64,000 nucleotides of DNA from CAVRQM01 sp963838805 (GTDB taxonomy: Bacteria; Pseudomonadota; Alphaproteobacteria; Acetobacterales; Acetobacteraceae), in contig CAWISK010000010.1 in the NCBI GenBank assembly GCA_963838805.1, forward strand, positions 62,001-126,000, read 5' to 3'. This document shows positions 36,889-46,640 of the stretch, in pieces (position 1 is the stretch's first letter; each line of letters begins with the position of its first letter). The notes beneath the pieces are model-generated. The model was not told the origin of the DNA, ran no database searches, and saw nothing but the letters and a program-made list of their open reading frames with translations. The position numbers were made by a program, and so were the translations under genes.

Positions 36889-37904
36889 GCGGCATCACAG
36901 TTCTGTGCGCCAACTGGACGGCGCGCGACGACGCGGAGCTGGAGCGTCGCTGGTTTCCCGATCTCACCTTCAACCTGCACCGGCGCATCCCCGGCCAGGA
37001 TGCAGAGTTGCGGCCGGACTGGGTCGCGTCGGCCAATGCTGTGGTCAACTATTCGGCCAGCGAGGGACTCGGCACCGCACCCGCGGCCTTTGCGGCGTGC
37101 CGCGTCGCGGTGCGCGCGGGCGTGGGCTTCGACACGCTCGATCTCGCCGGCTGGGCCGCGCGGGGCGTTCCGGCCTGCAACGTGCCCGACTACGGCACGA
37201 CCGAAGTGGCCGATCACGCCATCGCACTCATGCTGGCGCTGACACGCGGGACCGCCTGCTATGATGACATGCTGCGGCGGGACGGAAGCTGGACTTACGC
37301 TTCGGCGCCTCTGGTCCGCCGGCTGCGCGGCGCCGCGTTCGGCGTTCTCGGGCTCGGCCGGATCGGGCTCGCGGCGGCGAACCGCGCCGCGGCGTTCGGG
37401 ATGCGGGTCGTGTTCCTCGATCCGTACCTCCCGTCCGGGACGGAGCTTGCCGTGGGCTTCGCGCGCGTGCATTCGCTGGCCGAACTGATGCAGGCGAGCG
37501 ACGTGCTGAGCATCCATGTGCCGCTGACGGACCAGACGCGCGGGCTGATCGGGCGGGCGGCGCTGGAGGCTGCGCGGCCCGGGCTCATTCTGATCAACAC
37601 GGCGCGCGGTCCGATCGTCGATCTGGACGCGCTGGCCACCGGTCTGAAGGGCGGTCGGATCGGCGGCGCGGGGCTGGACGTGCTGCCGCGCGAACCCGGG
37701 GACCTCGATCACCCGTTGCTGGAGGCCTGGCGTGCCGGCGAAGACTGGCTGCGCGGCCGCCTGACCATCAGCCCGCACGCGGCGTTCTTCAGCCCGTCGG
37801 CCGAGGAGGATTTGCGGCGCAAGGCGATCGAGGTCGTGCTGGCCTATCTGATGCAGGGACGACTGACGAATTGCGTCAACGCATCGCTGATGGCGGCGGC
37901 ATGA
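36885..37904 (+). CDS. D-isomer-specific 2-hydroxyacid dehydrogenase (CtBP-like)
   Basis: A 339-residue NAD-dependent dehydrogenase. The Rossmann motif is GVLGLGRIG. The catalytic Arg is in INTARGPIVD, the Glu in DVLPREP, and the His in SPHAAFFS. The middle signature VPDYGTTEVADHAIALML matches the C-terminal-binding-protein subgroup, which often handles bulky 2-hydroxy or 2-oxo acids. ATGA overlap with the E1 fusion makes them one operon. It could reduce a 2-oxo acid produced by a sugar-acid dehydratase or oxidise a hydroxy acid to feed E1. Intact; convergent with the GntR gene with a two-base gap. Confidence 0.88.
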   Translation: MSGITVLCANWTARDDAELERRWFPDLTFNLHRRIPGQDAELRPDWVASANAVVNYSASEGLGTAPAAFAACRVAVRAGVGFDTLDLAGWAARGVPACNVPDYGTTEVADHAIALMLALTRGTACYDDMLRRDGSWTYASAPLVRRLRGAAFGVLGLGRIGLAAANRAAAFGMRVVFLDPYLPSGTELAVGFARVHSLAELMQASDVLSIHVPLTDQTRGLIGRAALEAARPGLILINTARGPIVDLDALATGLKGGRIGGAGLDVLPREPGDLDHPLLEAWRAGEDWLRGRLTISPHAAFFSPSAEEDLRRKAIEVVLAYLMQGRLTNCVNASLMAAA

Positions 37905-37906
37905 GA

Positions 37907-38671
37907 TCAGCCCGCATCGGCGCGCAGATCGTAGCTGAGGCTGTACAGATCGGCACGATGGCGCGCGACCGTCAGTTCCAGCGGCACGCCCTCGGGCGAG
38001 AGATAGATCATCTCGTTGACCAGCACTGCGGCACCCCGCCGGCATTCGAGCAGGCGCGCCACCCGCGCGTCGGCCAGCTCGGCGCGCACCGTGACACGCG
38101 CGCCGGCATAGCGGATGCCGAGCCGGCGCTGCACGGAGCGGAACACCACCACATCGTCGAAATCGCCGCGCCGGAGCCGGCCGCCGAGAGACGGTGGAAA
38201 AAAGATGGCGACGCTTGCCTGCGGCCGGCCGCGCACGATCAGCCGCGCGCGCAGGCAGGGGCAGGGCCGCTTCGCCTCCAGCCCGAACACCTGTCGCGCC
38301 AGCGCCGAATATTCGGCGCGCCAGCTTGCAACCTCCAGCCTCGCGTCGCTGGTATTGGCGATGATGTCGGCCAGGCTGTTGAGATTGCGGCTCGGCCGCA
38401 ATCTGGGTCCCGCCCCGGTCACGATCGCGGTCTTGGCAGCGCGCTTCTGGATCAGCCCATCCGCTTCAAGCTCCCGCAGCGCCTGGCGCACGGTGATCAG
38501 GCTCACCCCATAGGCTTGCGCGAGCTGCGCCTCCGTCGGAAGCTCGTGCCCGACCGGCAGATCGTGGGCGGTGATCGTCTGGCGCAGGAGCTGCGTCAAT
38601 TGCCGATAGAGCGGGCCGGAACTGCGGTCTTTCAGACCGCTCTGCGGCGTGAAGGGCGCGGGCGCGGACAT
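37907..38671 (-). CDS. GntR-family (HutC/UTRA type) transcriptional regulator
   Basis: A 254-residue regulator. The N-terminal winged HTH is PLYRQLTQLLRQTI, LPTEAQLAQAYGVSLITVRQALRELEADGLI. The C-terminal UTRA ligand domain contains LRARLIVRGRPQASVAIFFP and LLECRRGAAVLVNEMIY. HutC-type regulators often sense sugar phosphates, sugar acids or amino acids. ATG 38671 is chosen so that the HTH starts about 20 residues in. Only 32 bases separate it from the divergent SDR at 38704, so the two promoters must overlap, which makes autoregulation and control of the SDR operon likely. Confidence 0.88.
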   Translation of the reverse strand: MSAPAPFTPQSGLKDRSSGPLYRQLTQLLRQTITAHDLPVGHELPTEAQLAQAYGVSLITVRQALRELEADGLIQKRAAKTAIVTGAGPRLRPSRNLNSLADIIANTSDARLEVASWRAEYSALARQVFGLEAKRPCPCLRARLIVRGRPQASVAIFFPPSLGGRLRRGDFDDVVVFRSVQRRLGIRYAGARVTVRAELADARVARLLECRRGAAVLVNEMIYLSPEGVPLELTVARHRADLYSLSYDLRADAG

Positions 38672-38703
38672 CGCGCACAGCCTAGCAGCATGACGGCGGG
38701 CGC

Positions 38704-39483
38704 ATGAAGACCGATTTGGACGGTGCCGTGGCATTGGTGACGGGGGCGGCGCAGGGGATCGGCGCCGCCATCGCGGAAACGCTCGCGGCGAACAACGCAT
38801 CCGTGGTGATCGCCGACATCAATGCCGAGGGTGCCGCAAGCCAGGCGCGGCGCCTCGGACGCCGCGCCATGCCACTCGCGATGGACGTTCGCGACGCGGA
38901 TGCCGTGGAGGCGGGCATGGCCGCGACCATCGAGGCTTTCGGCCGCATCGACATCCTCGTGAACAACGCCGGGGTGAACACATTCGCCCATCGCGTGCCG
39001 ATCGACGATTTTCCGCCCGAGGAATGGCGCCGCATCACCAGCATCGATCTCGACGGGCTGTTCCTGGTCAGCCGCGCTGCGGCGGCGCGAATGCGGGCGC
39101 AGGGATCGGGCTGTATCGTCAACATCGGCTCGGTCGTCGGCCTCATGGCGCTGCGCCTGCAATGCGCCTTCGCCGCTGCCAAGGCGGGGGTTGCGCATTT
39201 GACGCGGGCAATGGCGCTGGAGCTGGGGCCAGCGGGCATCAGGGTCAATGCCGTGGCACCCGGCTCGGTGCTGACCGACGGAACGCGCAGGCTGTTCTAT
39301 GGCGAGGACGGCATGTTTCACGCCAAGATGGGCCGGATGATGCAGCACGTGCCGCTCGGCAGACCGGGAACGCCCGCCGAAATCGCGCAGGCGGTGCTGT
39401 TCCTGGCGAGCCCCGCGAGCGCCTATGTGCACGGACACGTGCTGGTGGTGGATGGCGGCTGGACCGCGGGTTCGATGCTGTAG
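38704..39483 (+). CDS. SDR-family oxidoreductase with Tyr-to-Phe change at the active site
   Basis: A 259-residue short-chain dehydrogenase: VTGAAQGIGAAIAE (cofactor loop), DILVNNAGVN, Ser in VNIGSVVG, and VLVVDGGWTAG at the end. The catalytic YxxxK reads FAAAK (in QCAFAAAKAGV), so the general-base Tyr is Phe (codon TTC). Either a single-base change (TAC to TTC) or a genuine variant; as written, catalytic activity should be greatly reduced. First gene of an operon with the lactonase at 39500, a sensible pair: sugar 1-dehydrogenase then lactone hydrolysis. Confidence 0.85.
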   Translation: MKTDLDGAVALVTGAAQGIGAAIAETLAANNASVVIADINAEGAASQARRLGRRAMPLAMDVRDADAVEAGMAATIEAFGRIDILVNNAGVNTFAHRVPIDDFPPEEWRRITSIDLDGLFLVSRAAAARMRAQGSGCIVNIGSVVGLMALRLQCAFAAAKAGVAHLTRAMALELGPAGIRVNAVAPGSVLTDGTRRLFYGEDGMFHAKMGRMMQHVPLGRPGTPAEIAQAVLFLASPASAYVHGHVLVVDGGWTAGSML

Positions 39484-39499
39484 TCCGGAGAGACAGGCG

Positions 39500-40373
39500 A
39501 TGGCGACGGTGACTTGCGTGCTCGACAGCCGCTCCTTCCTCGGCGAGGGTCCGCTCTGGGATCCGCGGGAGCAGGTGCTGTGGTGGGTGGACATCAAGGC
39601 CCGGCTGATTCACCGCACCGATCCGCGGACCGGCGCCGACACGCAGTGGAACGCGCCAGAGGATCTGGGCTGTCTTGCCGTGCGCGCGCAAGGCGGGCTT
39701 GTCGTCACCATGACCAGCGGCTTCCATTTCTTCGATCCGGCGAACGGCACGTTCAAGTTCATTGTCGGACCCGGAAGCCGACCAGCCGGAGAACCGGTTC
39801 AACGACGGCAAGCCCGACCGGCAGGGACGGTTCTGGGCCGGCACCATGCACGATCCGCACACCAGGGCGAGCGGCGCGCTGTACCGGCTCGATCCCGATT
39901 TGCGCTGGCACCGCATGGTCGAGGGTGTTCACGTCTCCAACGCGCTCGCCTGGAGTCCCGACAGCCGGGTGATGTACTATGCGGACAGTCTTGCCTATTG
40001 CGTCTGGTCCTGGGACTTCGACGCGGCGAGCGGCGAGATTGCCAATCGTCGCGTGTTCGTCGATACGCGCGACACCGGTGGCCTGCCGGACGGTGCCACG
40101 GTCGATGCCGAGGGATGCTACTGGCTGACCCTGCCGCGCACCGGCAAGATCATCCGCTACGACCCGGCGGGCACGCCGATGCAGACGATCACCTTGCCCA
40201 CCGACCTGCCCACCTGCGTCATGTTCGGCGGTGCCGGACTGGATATTCTCTACTGCACCTCCGCGACGCTCGGCCGTGGCGAGGCCGAGCTCGCGGGCCA
40301 GGAGAATGCCGGAGGGCTGTTTGCGATCGAAGCCGGCGTGAAGGGCTTGCCGGAGGCGCATTTCCTGGGCTGA
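39500..40373 (+). CDS. SMP-30/gluconolactonase-family lactonase (frameshift near 39763)
   Basis: A six-bladed beta-propeller lactonase that opens aldonolactones using a divalent metal. SFLGEGPLWDP carries the metal-ligand Glu, NRFNDGKPDRQGRFW the Asn, and SNALAWSPDSRVMYYADS the following blade. GGLPDGATVDAEGCYW carries the Asp. The first 88 codons and the rest are in different frames; removing one G from GGACCC near 39763 gives FIVDPEADQPENRF. The length of about 290 residues is normal. It follows an SDR by 16 bases and precedes the transporter B promoter. Confidence 0.85.
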
Positions 40374-40387
40374 ACGGAAGCCGCGCA

Positions 40388-40418
40388 TTGACTTGCCATC
40401 GATGATAACGGTATCATC
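40388..40418 (+). promoter_or_regulatory. Promoter with overlapping LacI-type operator, transporter B operon
   Basis: TTGACT (40388-40393), 18 bases, TATCAT (40412-40417). The near-perfect palindrome GATGATAACGGTATCATC (40401-40418) covers the -10 box. The binding-protein ATG is 35 bases downstream, with AAGGGAGG between. A repressor bound here would directly block RNA polymerase. The same layout is found at 44957-44987. Confidence 0.7.
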
Positions 40419-40452
40419 CGGAAAACAAGAACCGCAAAGGGAGGGAACGGCA

Positions 40453-41520
40453 ATGCGACAGATAGGCGTCACGGGCGTGCTGCTTTCGGCTCTGGCCGCC
40501 ATCGCGGCCGGATTGGCCCCGGCTCCGGCGGGCGCGCAGAATGCCGGGAAGAAATACACGATCTATCTCTCGAACAACTTCGTCGGCAATGACTGGCGCC
40601 AGCAGATGCTGCGCTCGGCCGACGTCTCGGTAAAGGCCGGGCCGCTGGCCGGGCGCGTCGATCTGAAGATCCAGAACGTCGAGACGACGACGCAGGCGCA
40701 GATCAACTCGCTCAACAACATCATCCGCGCGCATCCCGACGCGATCCTGATCGACGCGGGCTCGCCCACGGCACTCAATCCGACCGTCGAGCGCGCCTGC
40801 CAGGCCGGCATCCTCGTCATCAGCTTCGATCAGGTCGTGACCGCCGACTGCGCCTATAAGGTGGAGTCCAACTGGGACACGATGACGCACGACCTGGCCA
40901 CCTGGATGGTGGCGGCCCTCGGCGGCAAGGGAAAGGTGCTGCTCGATCGCGGCCTGCCCGGTGCCGGCATTTCCGAGAAGCTGGAGAAGGGATACGAGAA
41001 GGTGCTGGCGCAGCATCCCGATATCCAGATCGTCGGCTATTTCAACGGCAACTACGCGCTCGGACCGGAGCAGACCGGAGTGGCCAGCCTGCTCGCGGCG
41101 AACCCGGAAGTGGACGGCGTTCTGACCCAGGGCTACGGCGTGGGCGCCATCAAGGCGTTGCAGGAGGCCGGGCGAAAGATCGTGCCGGTCGTGGCCTTCA
41201 CCTACAACATCTCCGCCGTGACCTGCGCGCAGACGCCCGGCGCCAAATGCGTCCTGGGTGCCAATCCCGCGTACCTCTCGTCCGACGCGCTGCGCATGGC
41301 GGTGGACATCCTCGACGGCAAGCCGAAGCCGCCGAAGTCGATCCAGCTCGAATCCCCGCGCCTGACCACCGACCTTTTGCCGGGCGACTACACGCCGGGC
41401 GTGAAGTTCGAGAAGATCGTCATCGGCAAGAACGCCTTCCCCGATGAGCCGCCGGGCCTGGCCCTGCCGGTCAGTCCAGATTGGGTCCAGATCACTCCGC
41501 AGGAGGTGGCCGGCAAGTAG
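40453..41520 (+). CDS. Periplasmic sugar-binding protein, system B
   Basis: A 355-residue RbsB-fold receptor. The signal peptide is GVLLSALAAIAAGLAPAPAGAQNA. The mature domain contains YTIYLSNNFVGNDWRQQML, TQAQINSLNNIIRAHPDAIL, VISFDQVVTADCAY and YFNGNYALGPEQTG. A long C-terminal segment (PPGLALPVSPDWVQITPQE) is unusual for ribose-type receptors but is shared with the orphan receptor at 32594. It delivers its sugar to the ATPase and the two permeases directly downstream. The frame is intact. Confidence 0.9.
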   Translation: MRQIGVTGVLLSALAAIAAGLAPAPAGAQNAGKKYTIYLSNNFVGNDWRQQMLRSADVSVKAGPLAGRVDLKIQNVETTTQAQINSLNNIIRAHPDAILIDAGSPTALNPTVERACQAGILVISFDQVVTADCAYKVESNWDTMTHDLATWMVAALGGKGKVLLDRGLPGAGISEKLEKGYEKVLAQHPDIQIVGYFNGNYALGPEQTGVASLLAANPEVDGVLTQGYGVGAIKALQEAGRKIVPVVAFTYNISAVTCAQTPGAKCVLGANPAYLSSDALRMAVDILDGKPKPPKSIQLESPRLTTDLLPGDYTPGVKFEKIVIGKNAFPDEPPGLALPVSPDWVQITPQEVAGK

Positions 41521-41524
41521 CGGC

Positions 41525-43030
41525 ATGGATCTGCTGCACGCGACGGGCGTCAGCAAGCGCTACGGCGGCATCGTGGCACTCAATCGCGTGCAGTTCGCGG
41601 CGCGGGCCGGCGAAGTGCATGCGGTGCTGGGCGAGAACGGCGCCGGGAAGAGCACGCTGATCCAGGTGCTGAGCGGCGCGGTCGTCGCCGATGAAGGGGA
41701 CGATCACGCTGCGCGGCTCGCCGTTCCGCCCCGCCAATCCGCGCGAGGCAGAACGGGCGGGTATTGCCCCGGTGTTTCAGGAACTGTCGCTCATTCCCGA
41801 TCTCACCGTGGCCGAGAACATCTGGTTCCGCCGCGAGCGTCTGACGCGGCTCGGAACGGTGGCGGCCCGCGACCTGCGCGAACGCGCCCGTGCTCTGCTG
41901 TCGTCGCTCGGACTGTCCGCGATCGACGCCGATCGCCCGGTGCGCCATCTCTCCGTGGCCGAGCGGCAACTGGTCGAAATCGCCAAGGCACTGTCCGGCA
42001 ATCCCGCCATCCTCATCCTGGACGAGGCGACGTCCGCCCTGCCGCCGCGCGAGGTGGACTGGCTGCTTGGCCTCGCACGCCGCCGGGCGGAAGCGGGCGG
42101 GCTCGTGCTGTACATCTCGCACCGCATGGCCGAAGTGCGCCGCGTCGCTGACCGCATCACCGTGCTGCGCAATGGCGAGACCGTGGGCACGCGCCCGACG
42201 GCGGAGGTGAGTGACGACGAGATCGTGACGATGATGCTGGGCCGCCGGCTCGACCGGCTCTACCCGGAGCGACGCGCGACCGCCACGCAGCGGATCGCAT
42301 TGCGGGTGCAACAGCTCGAAGTCGGCCACAGGCTGCGCGGAGCCGATCTGTCGTTGCGCGAGGGCGAGGTGCTGGGCGTCGCCGGGCTGCAGGGCCACGG
42401 CCAGCGCGAGCTGTTCCTGGCCCTGTTCGGCGCCATCCGCGCGCAGGGCAGCATCGAGGTCTGGGGACGCAAGATGGCGATCCGCAATCCGCATCACGCG
42501 CTCTCGGCCGGTGTCGGGCATGGCGCTGCTGCCCGAGGATCGGCGCCTGCAAGGCCTGCTGCTGGGCAAGAGCGTGCGCGAGAATCTGGTGCTGCCGATC
42601 CTGCCGCGTCTGGTGCGCCGCTGCTTCCTCAGTCTGCGCGAGGAGGCGGCGCTGGTCGCGGGCGCCATCCAGAGATTGCAGATCAAGGTCGACACCCCGG
42701 AGCAGCCGGCCGGCACGCTGTCGGGCGGCAACCAGCAGAAGGTGGTGGTGGCCAAGCTGCTGCTGACCACGGCGAAGATCCTGCTCTTCTACGATCCGAA
42801 CTCGGGGCGTGGACGTGGGCACGAAGGCCGAGATCTTCCGGCTGATGCGCGACCTCGTGGCCCAGGGCTACGCGATCCTGTTCTACTCGAGCGACCTGCC
42901 GGAACTGGTCCACGTGGCGGATCGGGTCGCGGTGATGAGCTACGGCCGCGTCGCGGCCGTGCTGGATGGCGGCGATCTCAGCGAGGAGCAGATCCTGCAC
43001 GCGACGCTCGCCGAGCGACAGGCCGCATGA
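41525..43030 (+). CDS. Sugar ABC transporter ATP-binding protein (CUT2), system B (three frameshifts)
   Basis: A tandem ATPase of about 500 residues. The first half has GENGAGKSTLIQ, LSVAERQLVEIAKAL and ILDEATSALPP. The second half has GLQGHGQREL, LPEDRRLQGLLLGKSV and LSGGNQQKVVVAKLL, with DPTRGVDVGTK after correction. Shifts occur near 41697 (GAAGGGGAC; one G too many), 42513 (GTCGGGCATG; one G too many) and 42812 (CCGAACTCGG; one A too many). Each single deletion restores perfect family sequence, and the flanking genes are intact, so these look like sequence errors. ATG 41525 is four bases after the receptor stop. The stop overlaps the permease start. Confidence 0.87.
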
Positions 43031-43980
43031 TCCTGGCATTCTGGCGGCGCGGCAAGGCGATGGCGGTGCCGGTTCTGATCCTGCTGCTGATGCTGGCGGT
43101 GCTGGTCAGCCTGCGGCCGGGCGTGCTGACACTGCAGGAGCTGAACCTCGACAGCGCCGCGGCGATGACGCTGATCCTGGTGGCGACCGGCGAGACGATC
43201 GTCATCCTGCGCGGCGGCATCGACCTGTCGGTGGGCGGCACGCTCAGCCTCACGACGGCGATCGCGGCGACGCAGTTCCACGCCGGGCTCGATACGGGAT
43301 TGTGGATCGTGGCGGTGCTGCTGCTGGGCGGTGCCATCGGGCTCGCCAACGGGGCGCTGATCTCGGTGCTGCAATTGCAGCCGTTCCTGGTCACACTCGC
43401 CACCTGGTCGATCGTCGGCGGTGCCGCTTCGATCGTGCTGCCAACGGAGGGCGGCAGCACGCCCGGCTTCTGGGTTGCCGCCGGAGCGGGCACGGCACTC
43501 GGCCTATCGCTCGCGGTCTGGGTGCTGATCGCGTTGCTGCTGTGGTGGGCGTGGTTCCGCCGCACGCGGCTCTGCACGGCGATCCGCGCGGCGGGATCGA
43601 ACGAGCGCAGCGCCTTCCTGTGCGGCGTGTCGTTGTCGCGCACCAACATCGCGGCCTACGGACTGGCGGGATTGTTCGCGGCATTGGGGGGCGTGTTCCT
43701 CACCAGCCAGACCGGTTCGGGCTCGCCCAATGTCGGCAATGATTTCGTGCTGCCGGCGGTGGCCGCGGTCGTGATCGGCGGCACCAGCCTGTTCGGGGGG
43801 CGGGGCGGGCTGGTCGGCACGGTACTCGGCGCCTTCATCCTGACCTTGATCGGCGACGTGGTGTTCGTGCTGCAAATCTCGAGCTACTGGCAGCCGGTCG
43901 TCTCGGGTTTGATCCTGGTCCTGGCGGTGCTGGCGACCTCGCTCGCGGAACTCTCGGCGCGCGAGAGCGAGGCGGCATGA
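43027..43980 (+). CDS. Sugar ABC transporter permease (CUT2), system B, subunit 1
   Basis: A 317-residue BPD_transp_2 permease with about eight helices. It contains LVATGETIVILRGGIDLSVGG, FLVTLATWSIVGGAA, RTRLCTAIRAAGSNERSAFLCGV (EAA-like coupling loop) and VVIGGTSLFGGRGGLVGTVLG. It pairs with the second permease as a heterodimer, so system B, unlike A, has two separate permease chains. ATGA overlaps at both ends indicate tight coupling. Intact. Confidence 0.9.
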   Translation: MILAFWRRGKAMAVPVLILLLMLAVLVSLRPGVLTLQELNLDSAAAMTLILVATGETIVILRGGIDLSVGGTLSLTTAIAATQFHAGLDTGLWIVAVLLLGGAIGLANGALISVLQLQPFLVTLATWSIVGGAASIVLPTEGGSTPGFWVAAGAGTALGLSLAVWVLIALLLWWAWFRRTRLCTAIRAAGSNERSAFLCGVSLSRTNIAAYGLAGLFAALGGVFLTSQTGSGSPNVGNDFVLPAVAAVVIGGTSLFGGRGGLVGTVLGAFILTLIGDVVFVLQISSYWQPVVSGLILVLAVLATSLAELSARESEAA

Positions 43981-44951
43981 CGCGGCTGCTGCCGCATCGC
44001 ACGATCCTGCTGGCCTATGCCGGCGCTGTCCTGCTGTTCGCGTTGACCAGCCTGTATTCGCCGGGTTTCGCTGCACCCGCGCATCTGCGCACATTGGTCG
44101 TGGTGTCGGCGTTCACCGGCATCGTCGCGGTCGGCCAAACGCTGGTCATCATCGGCGGCGGCATCGACCTGTCCGTGCCGTGGGTGCTGAACAGTGCCGC
44201 CATCCTGGTAACGCTGATTGCCGGCGGATCGGACGCGCCGCTGATATGGGCCGTGCCGGCCATCGTCGCTTGCGGCGTGCTGGTGGGTGCGGTGAACGGC
44301 ATCGGCATCGCCTGGTGCGGCGTGCCCGCCATCATCATGACGCTGTCCACCAACACCGTGCTGCAGGGGCTGCTGCTGGTGGCGACCGGCGGATCGCCGC
44401 CCGCCATGACGCCGCGCCTGCTGCAGACGCTGGCCACCGGGCGGATTGGTCCCTTGCCCATCATCCTGCTGATCTGGGCTGCGCTCGCAATGGCCGCGAC
44501 CTTGCTGCTGGGGCTGACCGCGTTCGGCCGTTCCCTCTACGCGCTTGGCTCGGCACGCACCGTGGCCGAGTTCTCGGGCGTGCCGGTGCGCAGGGTGTCG
44601 GCGATCACCTACGTCATCAGCGGCGCCACCGCGGCGTTCGCGGGCGTGCTGCTGGCCGGGTATAGCGGGCAGGCCTATCTCGGCATGGGCGACCCGTTCC
44701 TGTTCACCTCGATCGCGGCCGTGGCGATCGGCGGTGCCTCGATCCTGGGCGGCACCGGCTCGTATATCGGCACCATCGCCGGGGCGCTCGTGCTCACCAT
44801 CCTTACCGGGCTGCTGCCGATCTTCCGGCTCAGCAATGGCGCCTTGCAGGTGATCTACGGCGCAGTGATCCTCGCCACCGTCTCCCTCGCGACGCCGGCG
44901 ATGCGGTCGCGGCTGCCGCGCATGCGCCGCATGCGGACAACCGATCGCTGA
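43977..44951 (+). CDS. Sugar ABC transporter permease (CUT2), system B, subunit 2
   Basis: A 324-residue BPD_transp_2 permease with VAVGQTLVIIGGGIDLSVPWV, IIMTLSTNTVLQGLLLV, FGRSLYALGSARTVAEFSGV (coupling loop) and VAIGGASILGGTGSYIGT. It is the last gene of the transporter B operon; the next unit has its own promoter immediately after the stop. Intact. Confidence 0.9.
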   Translation: MTRLLPHRTILLAYAGAVLLFALTSLYSPGFAAPAHLRTLVVVSAFTGIVAVGQTLVIIGGGIDLSVPWVLNSAAILVTLIAGGSDAPLIWAVPAIVACGVLVGAVNGIGIAWCGVPAIIMTLSTNTVLQGLLLVATGGSPPAMTPRLLQTLATGRIGPLPIILLIWAALAMAATLLLGLTAFGRSLYALGSARTVAEFSGVPVRRVSAITYVISGATAAFAGVLLAGYSGQAYLGMGDPFLFTSIAAVAIGGASILGGTGSYIGTIAGALVLTILTGLLPIFRLSNGALQVIYGAVILATVSLATPAMRSRLPRMRRMRTTDR

Positions 44952-44956
44952 CGGCA

Positions 44957-44987
44957 TTGACGAACCGGTTATGACACCGGTATCATC
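44957..44987 (+). promoter_or_regulatory. Promoter with overlapping LacI-type operator, dehydrogenase-transketolase operon
   Basis: TTGACG (44957-44962), 18 bases, TATCAT (44981-44986). The imperfect palindrome TATGACACCGGTATCATC (44970-44987) overlaps the -10 box. Spacing and right arm equal those at 40388-40418. The first gene's ATG (45008) is 20 bases downstream. Confidence 0.65.
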
Positions 44988-45007
44988 GACCGGCGCGGAG
45001 GATGGAA

Positions 45008-45790
45008 ATGTCGCAGACAGAACGGCCGGCGGCGATCGTGACGGGGGCCGGCACCGGGCTCGGTCGGGCGGCTGCCGTGCAGCTGGCGCGGCGGGGCTGC
45101 ACTGTCATGGTGCTGGATCGCGATGCCGCCGCCGCGCGGGAAACCGCCTCGCTCTGCGATGCTGCCGGTGGCGAGGCCCAGGAGCGCGTCGCCGATCTGA
45201 CCGACCCGGCCGAGCCGGAGGCAAGCATCCGCGCGGAGGTGGAACGGCGTGGCCGGCTCGATATTCTCGTCAACAATGCCGGCTACGGGGCGATCGAATC
45301 GTTCTTCGACATGACCGCCGCCGCCTGGGACCGTACGCTCGCGGTCAATCTGCGCGCGCTGGCGCTGGCGTGCAGCGCGGCCGGGCGGATCATGCGCGCG
45401 CAACGGCGCGGCCGCATCATCAACATCACCTCGCCCGCCTCGCGCATGGCGCTGCCCAACTATCTCGCCTATGCGGCCAGCAAGGCCGGCGTGGACAGTG
45501 TCACACGCGCCGCCGCGGTGGCGCTCGCCCCCTTCGGCGTGCTGGTCAACAGCGTAGCACCCGGCATGATGGACACCGAGATGCAGCGCGGCACGGAGGC
45601 CGAGCTGGCGCGGCTCGACGGGCGCACCGACCTGGAGGCATTCCTGGCCGAGCGCACCAGGCGCGTGCCGCTCGGCCGCCGCACCGATTGCGAGGAGGTG
45701 GCCGCAGGCATCGTCTGGCTGGCGCTCGACGCACCTGCCTACATCACGGCCGAGCGGCTCAATCTCAGCGGCGGCCTGGACAAGGATTGA
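45008..45790 (+). CDS. SDR-family NAD(P)-dependent oxidoreductase
   Basis: A 260-residue short-chain dehydrogenase with all key residues: VTGAGTGLGRA, DILVNNAGYG, Ser in NITSPASRM, and AYAASKAGV (YxxxK). NLSGGLDKD replaces the usual DGG end. The ATG at 45008 is preferred to 45002 because GGAGG is then six bases upstream. First gene of an operon with split transketolase and two dehydratases, so it probably oxidises the sugar or an intermediate keto/hydroxy group. Confidence 0.88.
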   Translation: MSQTERPAAIVTGAGTGLGRAAAVQLARRGCTVMVLDRDAAAARETASLCDAAGGEAQERVADLTDPAEPEASIRAEVERRGRLDILVNNAGYGAIESFFDMTAAAWDRTLAVNLRALALACSAAGRIMRAQRRGRIINITSPASRMALPNYLAYAASKAGVDSVTRAAAVALAPFGVLVNSVAPGMMDTEMQRGTEAELARLDGRTDLEAFLAERTRRVPLGRRTDCEEVAAGIVWLALDAPAYITAERLNLSGGLDKD

Positions 45791-45795
45791 CACGC

Positions 45796-46640
45796 ATGGC
45801 CGTGACCAACGCCCCCGCCGATGACTCCGCCGTCTCGCTCCTGCAAGCCCGCGCGCTGCGCCTGCGCCAGCACATGATGAGCATGGCGCGCCGCCAGGGT
45901 CAGGGCTACATCGCCCAGGGTCTTGCCATCGCCGACCTATTGGCGGCCCTCTACTTTCACGAGTTGCGCTACGATCCGGCCTCCCCCCACTGGCCGGACC
46001 GCGACCGCTTTCTGCTGTCCACCGGCCACTATTCGATCGCCCTCTGGGCGGCACTCGCCGAGGCGCGCGTGATCGAGCCGGAGGAGCTGGAAACCTACGG
46101 CGCCGATGACAGCCGGCTCGACATGAGCACGCTCGATACGACGCCGGGCGTGGAGGTGATCGGCGGCTCGCTGGGCCACGGTCTCGGCCAGGCGATCGGC
46201 ATCGCGCTCGGCCAGCGCCTGCGCGGATCGGACGCGCGCACCTTCGTCGAACTGTCCGACGGCGAAATGCAGGAAGGTGCGACCTGGGAGGGCGCGATGT
46301 CGGCCGCGCATTTCCGCCTGGACGGGCTGGTGGCGTTCATCGACTGCAACGGCATCCAGGCGGATGGCCCGGTCGTGCTCGACATGGAACCCGTGGCGGA
46401 GAAATGGCGCGCCTTCGGCTGGGATACCGCCGAGATCGACGGCAATGACATGACGCAGATCGTGAGCGCACTGCACGCGGCGCGCGCGCCGTCGGGGCAA
46501 GCCCCACGCCGATCGTATTGCGCACGCTGCCCGGCAAGGGCGTGCCGACGCTCGAGCGGCGCGAGAAGGCGCATTTCGTGCGTGTCGATGCGGGGGAATG
46601 GGACGATCTCGTGCGCGAACTGGAGACCCATCATGGCTGA
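45796..46640 (+). CDS. Transketolase, N-terminal subunit (frameshift near 46498-46508)
   Basis: The TPP-binding half of a split transketolase, about 280 residues. RDRFLLSTGHYSIALWAAL, GGSLGHGLGQAIGIALG, and the TPP/Mg motif LSDGEMQEGATWEGAM (GDG replaced by SDGE, as in split transketolases) with DCNGIQADG are present. The C-terminal part (PTPIVLRTLPGKGVPTLERR) is out of frame with the start; removing one G and one C at TCGGGGCAAGCCCCACG restores SGKPTPIVLRT. Its stop overlaps the start of the C-terminal subunit by eight bases. With the partner it would transfer a two-carbon unit between sugar derivatives. Confidence 0.87.
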
